A program made the position numbers and the translations under genes. Positions 1 through 5,889 of a DNA stretch of 13,557 nt are shown in pieces. The notes below the pieces were generated by a model, which saw only the letters and a list, made by a program, of their open reading frames with translations, had not been told where the DNA came from and did not search any database. Positions within the stretch are counted from its first letter, which is position 1. Every line of letters starts with the position of its first letter. The DNA is from Candidatus Geocrenenecus sp. JGI 0000106-J15 (GTDB taxonomy: Archaea > Thermoproteota > Nitrososphaeria_A > Caldarchaeales > Wolframiiraptoraceae): positions 1-13,557 of the forward strand of contig ASPF01000027.1 in NCBI GenBank assembly GCA_000405685.1. The letters are read 5' to 3'.

Positions 1-1119
1 CCATGCAGAGACTGTCTAGTGATAGATGTTAAAGCAATAAACAGGATAATAGAGCTAAATGAAGAAGACATGTACGTAACCGTTGAATCTGGAATAATGA
101 TTAAGGAGCTTGAAGAATATCTTAATTCTAGAGGTTATACTATCAGACATATCCCCCAATCTTTTCCGGAGGCCGTAGTAGGTGGATTAATAGCAACCAT
201 GAGTACAGGTGAATATAGCACTAAGTATGGTGGGATAGAAGACATCTTACTAGACGTTGAAGTAGTTACAGCAGACGGTGGATTCATACCTCTTAGAGAA
301 AAGATAGTTCCAAGAACATCGACAGGACCGAACATAAAGATGCTTATGCTTGGAAGCGAGGGACAGCTTGGAATAATAACTAAAGCTACCCTTAAGATCT
401 TTAAAATACCAAGATACATCTCCAGGAATGGATACGTATTTAATAGCTTCGAAGAAGCTCTTGCCGCAGCTAGAGAGATTATGCTTCTTGGATTGCAACC
501 AGCCGTACTCAGGATCTATGATAAAGACGAGGCAGCTTTAAGATTCAATGAAGATAAAGATTTAGCAATCCTCATCATAGAAGAATGGTCTAAAGCACTC
601 CTCGAAGCAAAAGAATCTGAATTAAGAATGGTAATGAAGAAGAGAGGAGCTCTAGAAATCGGGGATGAATGCGTAGATAGCTGGTTGAAGAAAAGATTCG
701 ACGTGATTAATGATGTAGTCAAACTAGTAGTACCTCTAGGTTTATGGTTTGATACAGTCGAGACTGCTGCTACATGGAGTATCCTCCCAAAAGTGTATAG
801 AGAGTTCAAGAGAGAAGTTAAGATGATTAAAGGAGTAAACTCCATCCTCGCTCATGCTTCACATTTCTACAGCACGGGCGCATGCATATACTTCACAATC
901 GTCTTTGAAGCAGAAGAAGAAGTTTACTGGAGAGTATGGGAGAAAGCAATGGATACTCTAATTAAGAACGGCGCAACAATAAGCCATCATCACGGGATCG
1001 GGCTCCTAAGGAAGAAATGGCTAGAGAGAGAACTAGGAGAAACCTTAAAATACCTTAAGAAGATAAAACAATTATTCGACCCTAACAACATCTCAAATCC
1101 AGGAAAGTTTATGGAGTGA
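1..1119 (+). CDS. FAD-linked oxidase, AGPS-like branch (5' end outside window)
   Basis: The frame is open to the left edge (reading PCRDCL before the first internal GTG at 19), so the gene begins outside the window and 372 residues are visible. It has the second half of the FAD-binding PCMH domain (VVGGLIATMSTGEYSTKYGG, then MLGSEGQLGIITKATL) and a complete C-terminal FAD-oxidase domain. The C-terminal half resembles alkyldihydroxyacetonephosphate synthase more than glycolate or lactate dehydrogenase. Three features show this: an Arg in AVLRIYDKDE (511-513), the block FYSTGACIYF with its Tyr at 868-870, and SHHHGIGLLRKKW with three His at 985-993. These correspond to the active-site Arg, Tyr and His cluster of AGPS. 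It ends with the usual DPNNISNPGKF. It would carry non-covalent or covalent FAD in the cytosol. Its stop is 7 nt before the next start, a cysteine-cluster protein, so the pair probably acts as a dehydrogenase. Substrate unknown; family call firm, AGPS-branch call fairly firm. Confidence 0.88.
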   Translation, partial: PCRDCLVIDVKAINRIIELNEEDMYVTVESGIMIKELEEYLNSRGYTIRHIPQSFPEAVVGGLIATMSTGEYSTKYGGIEDILLDVEVVTADGGFIPLREKIVPRTSTGPNIKMLMLGSEGQLGIITKATLKIFKIPRYISRNGYVFNSFEEALAAAREIMLLGLQPAVLRIYDKDEAALRFNEDKDLAILIIEEWSKALLEAKESELRMVMKKRGALEIGDECVDSWLKKRFDVINDVVKLVVPLGLWFDTVETAATWSILPKVYREFKREVKMIKGVNSILAHASHFYSTGACIYFTIVFEAEEEVYWRVWEKAMDTLIKNGATISHHHGIGLLRKKWLERELGETLKYLKKIKQLFDPNNISNPGKFME

Positions 1120-1120
1120 G
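1114..1120 (+). promoter_or_regulatory. Ribosome binding site for the Fe-S protein
   Basis: GGAGTGA lies inside the last codons of the oxidase gene, 6 nt before the GTG at 1127. It supports that GTG as the start and points to translational coupling of the two genes. Confidence 0.6.
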
Positions 1121-1126
1121 AGTCTA

Positions 1127-1912
1127 GTGAAGCTTAAAACGTTAAGCATCGTCAAGATTACACCTAAACTATTACTAAATTTTATTCAACTGCCTTTTAA
1201 GAAAGTGCAGAAACCCTGTACATATTGTCCAGGGATCTGTATATCGGTCTGTCCAACATTTATTAATACGGGAAACCTGAGTCTAAGCCCTCTAGGATAC
1301 TCTAGGTATGAAGACCTTGGGAAAGATAATTGTTTAAAATGCTGGAGATGTGTAAATGAATGCCCTCTAAACTATCCCTTACCCGAATCTTATGCTAGTG
1401 AAGTAAAGCTAGACTTAGAAGTCTTGAAGAAAGGAGAGATTATACTCTTATCTGCTAGAAAGCTAGATGATAAGTATTCTGATCGGTTATCAGAGCTACT
1501 AGGAACGGGGCTTATATCGATAAATGGGTTACATGAAAGATACGATGAAGGCAGACCTGTAAATCCTAGTTCTCTCAAGAAGATACTAAAAGTTTTAAAG
1601 AATTATGGAAAAGTCTACACTATCTCACCTGAATCTTTCCATACTCTATCAGTATCCCTCCTAATAGAAAATCTAGCTGAATTCTCCATCAGATTAAACT
1701 ATAATGGTCCAATACATATTCCATGCCTTCTACTAAGTAGAGAAGAAAAGATAGTACGATCCCTCATTTCAATAGGAGTAAGACCTACCAAGATAATAAG
1801 AGATCAATGCTTGAAGATGGAGGAGCCAGAAGGGTTATCATTATGTCCACGCGCTTCAATGAGAAACGTAAAAACGATATTTGATGAAATACTAGCTTCT
1901 CTAAGCTGCTAA
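1127..1912 (+). CDS. Iron-sulfur protein with two [4Fe-4S] motifs, GlpC/GlcF-like partner of the oxidase
   Basis: A protein of 261 residues with a GTG start. Two ferredoxin-type cluster motifs are visible. The first, CTYCPGICISVCP (Cys 31, 34, 38, 42), has one residue more than usual between the second and third Cys. The second, CLKCWRCVNECP (Cys 69, 72, 75, 79), is canonical. The rest resembles one weak CCG/heterodisulfide-reductase-type domain: a YTISPESFHTL segment around 164-174 where the usual Cys is Ser, HIPC at 197-200, then Cys 228 and Cys 240. GlpC and GlcF normally have about 400 residues and two CCG domains, so this one is short. It most likely passes electrons from the flavin of the upstream enzyme to a quinone or another carrier. 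No membrane segment is obvious. It is co-transcribed with, and probably translationally coupled to, the oxidase. The role is inferred from domain content and pairing; the partner acceptor is unknown. Confidence 0.82.
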   Translation: MKLKTLSIVKITPKLLLNFIQLPFKKVQKPCTYCPGICISVCPTFINTGNLSLSPLGYSRYEDLGKDNCLKCWRCVNECPLNYPLPESYASEVKLDLEVLKKGEIILLSARKLDDKYSDRLSELLGTGLISINGLHERYDEGRPVNPSSLKKILKVLKNYGKVYTISPESFHTLSVSLLIENLAEFSIRLNYNGPIHIPCLLLSREEKIVRSLISIGVRPTKIIRDQCLKMEEPEGLSLCPRASMRNVKTIFDEILASLSC

Positions 1913-2104
1913 GATCAGTGGGGGGTAAATTGTCAGTGTTACCATCGGCTGCCTGCCATTATAAACAAGAGACAGTAGATTAAAGTATGCAATTGGGAAT
2001 GATAGCTCCACCATTCTATACTACATACTTGAAGTCTGAATAATCTTCACCCTTCACATCTTTGTCTAAATGCCGATATTCAGGACAGTGCCTACTCTCA
2101 TATA
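1913..2104. other. Gap between convergent genes, with a cryptic coding-like stretch
   Basis: No terminator with a clear oligo-T run is visible. On the plus strand GGGGGGT (1920-1926) precedes a TTG at 1930 that opens a 17-codon frame ending at 1983 (MSVLPSAACHYKQETVD). The same frame then has an 18-codon piece from an ATG at 1987 (MQLGMIAPPFYTTYLKSE) and a further 20 codons to 2104, each closed by a stop. This could be decayed coding sequence, perhaps from the Fe-S gene upstream, or chance. I do not call a gene here. Confidence 0.3.
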
Positions 2105-2986
2105 CTACCTAGTTAATTTCACTAATCTTGTTTTGAGAGTTAAACCGATGAATACTAATAGAGGCATTAATCCATTGAATAATGTTAGAAACATTTCATT
2201 AAGGAGTGATGTATAGTATAGATATGCAAGCGTCCAATCTGGGAATGGGAATTTAACGATGAAGCCGTAAAACATACCCATGGCCAGTATTATTATTGAA
2301 GACAATGAGATCATAAGCAGTATCGGTGTAATCGATAGAAGAGTTTTCCTCTCATCTTTAATATTGATTACTGAGACCAGGACTATTGAGGATACAATTA
2401 TGGATATGAGCGTCGAGGCCATTATCGACCCTATATATGAATCTAATGAGTTAACTGAAGACATAGTAGGCGCGTATCTAAATAGATATATGAATGATGC
2501 CCAGAAGGCCGTGAACCCAATGAACCCCGAGATTAATGATTTCCATAGAGACTTACGAGTAAAGTAACAAAGAGTTACAGTAGGAGCCCATGCAATTAAT
2601 CCGATCAGCATCACGCTAAATATTCTTATCCCGGCATCCCTAGCTATTAATTCCTTCTTACCATCTTCGTAAAGCCTACTAAGCTCCATATAATATTCAG
2701 TAATCGAGCCTGCATCTACCGTATCTGAAGCCTTAATTTTTTCCAAGATAGCCAGGTATTCGTCGGATTTCTCCACATAGCTATTTAATCCAAGCTTCGT
2801 GAATAGATCTTTTAAATGATATCCATAATTCAGGGCTAGATAAAGTTCATACATAGCGAGACTTGGAAGCTCCTCATCACTAAACGCACCAGATAGTGGT
2901 GGGCCATAGGATATTAATTCAGGTGGAAGACCTAAAATGAAAGCAATTGTGGAAGCAATACTTGTATAGTAGATGTCTGTATTCAA
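2105..2986 (-). CDS. C-terminal fragment of the phosphodiesterase: end of catalytic domain plus five-TM region
   Basis: The open stretch has 293 codons from a TTG with no ribosome binding site in front (upstream bases are AT-rich), so it is unlikely to be an independent gene. Its first 35 residues, TDIYYTSIASTIAFILGLP followed by a GPPL turn, are the conserved C-terminal end of type I phosphodiesterases (compare DIAPT...LGLP in that family). Residues about 40-115 form a helical soluble linker. Then come five hydrophobic segments at roughly 120-145, 150-170, 183-206, 217-246 and 256-286, ending in a short basic tail. This resembles the membrane domain following the catalytic domain in PIG-N-type enzymes. 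It lies in the same frame as the catalytic fragment, 36 nt downstream of that fragment's TGA. Confidence 0.7.
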   Translation of the reverse strand: MNTDIYYTSIASTIAFILGLPPELISYGPPLSGAFSDEELPSLAMYELYLALNYGYHLKDLFTKLGLNSYVEKSDEYLAILEKIKASDTVDAGSITEYYMELSRLYEDGKKELIARDAGIRIFSVMLIGLIAWAPTVTLCYFTRKSLWKSLISGFIGFTAFWASFIYLFRYAPTMSSVNSLDSYIGSIMASTLISIIVSSIVLVSVINIKDERKTLLSITPILLMISLSSIIILAMGMFYGFIVKFPFPDWTLAYLYYTSLLNEMFLTLFNGLMPLLVFIGLTLKTRLVKLTR

Positions 2987-3022
2987 GATGACGTTCAGAT
3001 ATATTTGTCTATTACGGGTCCA

Positions 3023-3772
3023 TCAATAAGGAATTCTGACTTCTAGTTCGTCTCCTCCATGTCCACCCTGATCTAAATGTCCATGATCGCTGAGAACTAC
3101 CAGAACTGTTTTATCATCTATCCTTCTCATCTTAAGAGTTTCAATTATCTTCATAATCAACTGCGAAGCCTCCGCAATAGCTTCTTCATATCTACTACTT
3201 AATGCACCATGGTCGTGACCTACTTCATCTACATCTGCGAACCCGACCCATAAAATATTCGGTAGTTCACCAGAGGTTATAATCTTTACAGCTTCTTCAG
3301 TTGATTTTTTCATATGTCCACTAGTTTCAGGGATTTCGATGTAAGTATCTAGGTAGTCTTCGAAAAGCATACTTATGGAAGAATCCCCTATAGCTCCAGT
3401 TTTTAAGCCATAACTCTTAACAAGAGAAAACATGCTCGGCATATTTAATACTCCTTTCTTATACCAATTCGATGTAACGCCTGAAATTTCATGAGGCAAA
3501 CCTGTAGAGATTGCAGCCCTCGCGGGTATAGAGTATGTTGGAGATAAACCGTATGCATTAGAGAAAAGTACTCCTTCTTTTTTCAGGAAACCAAATCCTT
3601 CATCTTCAACCTTATCTATGATGTCTGGTCTTGCACCATCTACAAGCACTATAATTACATATTCAGCCAGCCTAGGATAATTGTAATCTGTTTTTAGATA
3701 GACTTTAACATTAATAGGAGGATCATAGTCAACCCAGCTACTCCACACCTTGGTTATAGCATTATTTATCAA
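3023..3772 (-). CDS. Catalytic fragment of the PIG-N-like type I phosphodiesterase (alkaline phosphatase superfamily)
   Basis: An open stretch of 249 codons from a TTG inside a T7 run; no ribosome binding site precedes it and the true start is probably at 3839 in another frame. The metal site of the two-metal phosphodiesterase fold is complete: VLVDGARPD (Asp 45), the nucleophile block SPTYSIPARAAISTG with Ser 81 where many relatives use Thr, DVDEVGHDHG (Asp 182, His 186) and LSDHGHLDQGGHGGDE (Asp 229, His 230, His 238). The Ser nucleophile and the SDHG...GGHGGDE block resemble eukaryotic GPI ethanolamine-phosphate transferases such as PIG-N. After DELEVRIPY the frame meets TGA, although family members continue with a strand and a DIAPT-like helix. 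That continuation is found in the next fragment. Active-site conservation argues that any inactivation is recent. Hydrolase versus transferase cannot be decided from sequence. Confidence 0.78.
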   Translation of the reverse strand: MINNAITKVWSSWVDYDPPINVKVYLKTDYNYPRLAEYVIIVLVDGARPDIIDKVEDEGFGFLKKEGVLFSNAYGLSPTYSIPARAAISTGLPHEISGVTSNWYKKGVLNMPSMFSLVKSYGLKTGAIGDSSISMLFEDYLDTYIEIPETSGHMKKSTEEAVKIITSGELPNILWVGFADVDEVGHDHGALSSRYEEAIAEASQLIMKIIETLKMRRIDDKTVLVVLSDHGHLDQGGHGGDELEVRIPY

Positions 3773-3866
3773 AAAAACCAGTGATGATAAGCAGTAAAAC
3801 TATGATAACTACAGTTAAGGAAGATCTTCCAACCTTCAAGTCTATAACAATCTTTCTTGAATAGGT

Positions 3867-3880
3867 TATAAAGGATTTCG
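3867..3880 (-). promoter_or_regulatory. Archaeal BRE/TATA promoter of the phosphodiesterase gene
   Basis: Read on the minus strand, cgaaatcctttata contains a purine-rich BRE-like element directly before a TTTATA box (3867-3872). The box centre is about 30 nt from the TTG at 3839, so transcription would begin within a few bases of that TTG. This supports the upstream start and the signal-anchor reading rather than a start at 3772. Confidence 0.6.
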
Positions 3881-4119
3881 ATTAAATAAAAATTAGATTG
3901 TAGACGGCGATCCTAGATGCTACATATCGCTGGTTTAAGCCTTATATTAATTAGGAGATGCCTCTCCCAGCTTTACATCTTAGGAAAGTGCTAAAGCTTT
4001 ATCTACTCGAGATTCAGCACCTTAAATTTTCTATAAATCTTAAATATTATCGGAGCGTCTAGCATTGTTTGAGATGCATATTAATTTTAGAATTCTCTAT
4101 GGAATCTTTACAAGAGTTG
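3881..4119. other. Intergenic stretch, no gene recognised
   Basis: All frames are closed by frequent stops, and I see no tRNA or C/D-box pattern. A perfect 5-bp hairpin, GGAGA-TGCC-TCTCC, lies at 3954-3967 without a T run, and a GTGCT/AGCAC inverted repeat lies at 3988-4020. A TATAAAT at 4032-4038 has no gene behind it on either strand. The stretch separates the amidohydrolase stop from the phosphodiesterase promoter and probably holds the amidohydrolase terminator, which I cannot pinpoint. Confidence 0.5.
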
Positions 4120-5727
4120 TCAATTTAGTCTATCTTTGAAAAAATTGCCTTCATATACAACTCTGCCGGAAACAACCGTTAATAGAGTTTTTATGCTTAA
4201 AAGCTCATCTAAGCTTACTTCAAACGGATCTTTATCAAGAGCTATAAAGTCCGCATATTTACCTGGCTCCAGTGTTCCAGTATTCTCTTCTTCAAAAAAG
4301 AAGTATGCAGCACCTTTCGTATAATAATGTAAAGCTTCAAGTAGAGTGAGTGCCTCATCTGATGTATACTTAGATAACTCTATCCCCTCTCTTTTACCTC
4401 TTGATATAGCAGCATAAACTGTTTCCCATGGATTTAAAGGCTCAACTGGGCAATCTGTTGAAAAACCTATCTTAACCTGATTATCGATTAAGGATTTAGA
4501 TGGATATAACCATGAAGCTCTCTTCTCACCGACTCTTCTAACTGCCCACCAGTCCGAGATGATGAAGTGTGGTTGAACAGCGATAAGTAATCCAAGCCTA
4601 GACAGTTGCTCTATCTGTTCAAGTCTTAATACAGATGCATGTTCTATCCTATGTCTATAATTTGAGAATTCATCCTCAATGAGCCTAAAGGAGCCGATGA
4701 CAGTATCAATGGCTTTATCGCCGATTGCATGAACTGCTAGTTGGAGGCCTGCCTTATGACATTCATATATTATTTCTTTAAGCTTCTCTTCTTTAATTGT
4801 AGGCATACCACAAGTTTCTGGGAGATCGGAGTATGCTTCTGACAGCCATGCCGTTCGAGCACCTAGCGAGCCATCAGCAAAAATTTTGACGCCCATTATC
4901 TTTAAAGTATCATCTCCAAAGCCTCTTCTTAGGCCGAGGCTTAATAGAGTATCCACCAACGTATCTTTGAGGTAAACCCTAACCTTTACTGGTAACCCCC
5001 TAGACTCTTTTAGTATCTGGAGTAAGCGAAGAGAAGCTGCATCACATGACATAAAACCAATACTAGTTACCCCCAGTGAAGCAGTATATTTGAGACTATT
5101 GTCCAGCGCCTTTAACATTTCGCTAAAGCTGGATTGGTAATATTCTCGAAATAATTTTACAGCATCTTCAACAATAACTCCTGTGAGACTTCCATCCTCA
5201 CTTCTTAGGAAATTTGGATCTCTCGAGACATCAATGTTCGAGCAAACAATGTTTAACGCTTTAGTATTTACCACTGCAGCATGCCCGCAAATCCTCTCTA
5301 GTATTACAGGTTTATCTGATACTGCTTCATCTAGATCGAAACGATTCGGCCAACGTCTCTCCTTAAACAATTCTTGATCCCATCCTCTACCAATGATCCA
5401 TTCACAATCTAGACGTCCCTCATAGTATTCTCTTAGCCGTTTCTTGAGCGATTCTATTGACTCAACCCCTCGTAGGTCTATCGAGTTTAAGCTAACCGCC
5501 AACATGTCAAGATGCATGTGGACATCAATGAAGCCTGGCATAACTGTTAAGCCTTCGAGATCAATTAGTAGCCCATTCAAGGCTTTAACAAGCCTCTCAG
5601 CTTTCTCCGACTCACCAGAATAGAGTATGTACTTCCCACAAGTAACTAGACCAGTAACCTTCCTTAAAGGATCGAAAGAGACATATATGTTTCCATTGAT
5701 AAAACCTAGAACATTATCGGCAGCCAT
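4120..5727 (-). CDS. Amidohydrolase family 3 protein, YtcJ-like (COG1574)
   Basis: A protein of 535 residues, the usual length for this family of cytosolic TIM-barrel metal-dependent hydrolases acting on amides or imides. The order of motifs is typical: small N-terminal beta-sandwich, PGFIDVHMHLD with His 70 and His 72, GRGWDQELFKERRWPNRFDLD at 113-133, GHAAVVNTKAL at 148-158, KIFADGSLGARTAWL with Lys 281, AVHAIGDKAID with His 333, RHRIEHASVL with His 363, GFSTDCPVEPLNPW with Asp 425, and the closing GTLEPGKYADFIALDKDPF at 484-502. All expected metal and active-site residues are present. The ATG at 5727 is preceded by a TATA box 31 nt away, so the mRNA is nearly leaderless. It is transcribed alone, divergently from the M28/decarboxylase unit. 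Substrates of COG1574 members are mostly unknown, so I give no specific reaction. Confidence 0.92.
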   Translation of the reverse strand: MAADNVLGFINGNIYVSFDPLRKVTGLVTCGKYILYSGESEKAERLVKALNGLLIDLEGLTVMPGFIDVHMHLDMLAVSLNSIDLRGVESIESLKKRLREYYEGRLDCEWIIGRGWDQELFKERRWPNRFDLDEAVSDKPVILERICGHAAVVNTKALNIVCSNIDVSRDPNFLRSEDGSLTGVIVEDAVKLFREYYQSSFSEMLKALDNSLKYTASLGVTSIGFMSCDAASLRLLQILKESRGLPVKVRVYLKDTLVDTLLSLGLRRGFGDDTLKIMGVKIFADGSLGARTAWLSEAYSDLPETCGMPTIKEEKLKEIIYECHKAGLQLAVHAIGDKAIDTVIGSFRLIEDEFSNYRHRIEHASVLRLEQIEQLSRLGLLIAVQPHFIISDWWAVRRVGEKRASWLYPSKSLIDNQVKIGFSTDCPVEPLNPWETVYAAISRGKREGIELSKYTSDEALTLLEALHYYTKGAAYFFFEEENTGTLEPGKYADFIALDKDPFEVSLDELLSIKTLLTVVSGRVVYEGNFFKDRLN

Positions 5728-5754
5728 ACCTTACAATCACTGATAGAGTGACTT

Positions 5755-5760
5755 GATAAA
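5755..5760 (-). promoter_or_regulatory. TATA box of the amidohydrolase gene
   Basis: TTTATC on the minus strand, centred about 30 nt before the ATG at 5727, implies a leader of only a few bases. The same spacing is seen for the phosphodiesterase gene. Confidence 0.5.
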
Positions 5761-5761
5761 T

Positions 5762-5777
5762 ATTGTCATTTAACAAT
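5762..5777. promoter_or_regulatory. Small inverted repeat next to the amidohydrolase TATA box
   Basis: ATTGT (5762-5766) and ACAAT (5773-5777) face each other across 6 nt, at the place where the BRE of the amidohydrolase promoter should be. It could be an operator that blocks TFB/TBP binding, but an AT-rich 5-bp repeat is easily found by chance. Confidence 0.2.
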
Positions 5778-5807
5778 TTGATCACCATATAGCTGTCAGA
5801 ATACCTA

Positions 5808-5821
5808 CTAAAGTATTTTAG
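5808..5821. promoter_or_regulatory. Palindrome in the divergent promoter region
   Basis: CTAAA-GTAT-TTTAG is a perfect palindrome with a 4-nt centre, about 38 nt upstream of the M28 TATA box and roughly 48 nt upstream of the amidohydrolase one. The place suits an activator or repressor site shared by both genes. Chance is not excluded. Confidence 0.2.
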
Positions 5822-5858
5822 GATAGTTTGCATTAGCCAGTTGGGATGGAGCTAACTC

Positions 5859-5866
5859 TTTATATA
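5859..5866 (+). promoter_or_regulatory. TATA box of the M28/decarboxylase unit
   Basis: TTTATATA is centred 27 nt before the ATG at 5890, which would put the transcription start at or next to the start codon (leaderless mRNA). A GAGAAGG at 5876-5882 could act as a ribosome binding site if the transcript starts earlier. Confidence 0.65.
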
Positions 5867-5889
5867 GGCACTAAAGAGAAGGTTCTGTT

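Larger units (their letters stand above)
2105..3839 (-). pseudogene. PIG-N-like membrane-anchored type I phosphodiesterase / phosphoethanolamine transferase, broken by frame changes
   Basis: I read this as one gene of about 577 codons with an N-terminal anchor, a phosphodiesterase domain and a C-terminal membrane domain. Reading starts at TTG 3839, about 30 nt after a good TATA box, and gives MKVGRSSLTVVIIVLLL, a typical signal anchor, then runs into a stop just after a run of seven T (3771-3777). Dropping one T joins it to the catalytic frame. That frame meets TGA at 3023-3025, while the frame one base later reads LIDGPVIDK through about 2995-3027 before the original frame resumes and continues as a phosphodiesterase C-terminus. 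The total length fits a single gene once one net extra base is removed. The family (alkaline phosphatase superfamily, like PIG-N/O/G) acts outside the cytoplasmic membrane, moving or hydrolysing phosphoethanolamine-type groups on lipid glycans. Either a true pseudogene, an assembly with indel errors, or a recoded gene; the flanking genes are intact. Confidence 0.72.

Noticed and set aside
2280..2567. 95-codon plus-strand open frame inside the phosphodiesterase C-terminal region
   Set aside because: It is a mirror of the membrane-domain coding strand, without its own start signal.
3781..3787. GTGATGA resembling the C box of a C/D-box guide RNA
   Set aside because: No CTGA D box follows at a suitable distance, and the bases fall in the signal-anchor coding region of the opposite strand.
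3954..3967. Hairpin GGAGA-TGCC-TCTCC as a terminator
   Set aside because: The stem has only 5 bp and no T run follows on either strand.
4074..4139. 21-codon open frame starting with ATG on the plus strand
   Set aside because: It has no ribosome binding site or recognisable protein features and overlaps the end of the amidohydrolase gene.
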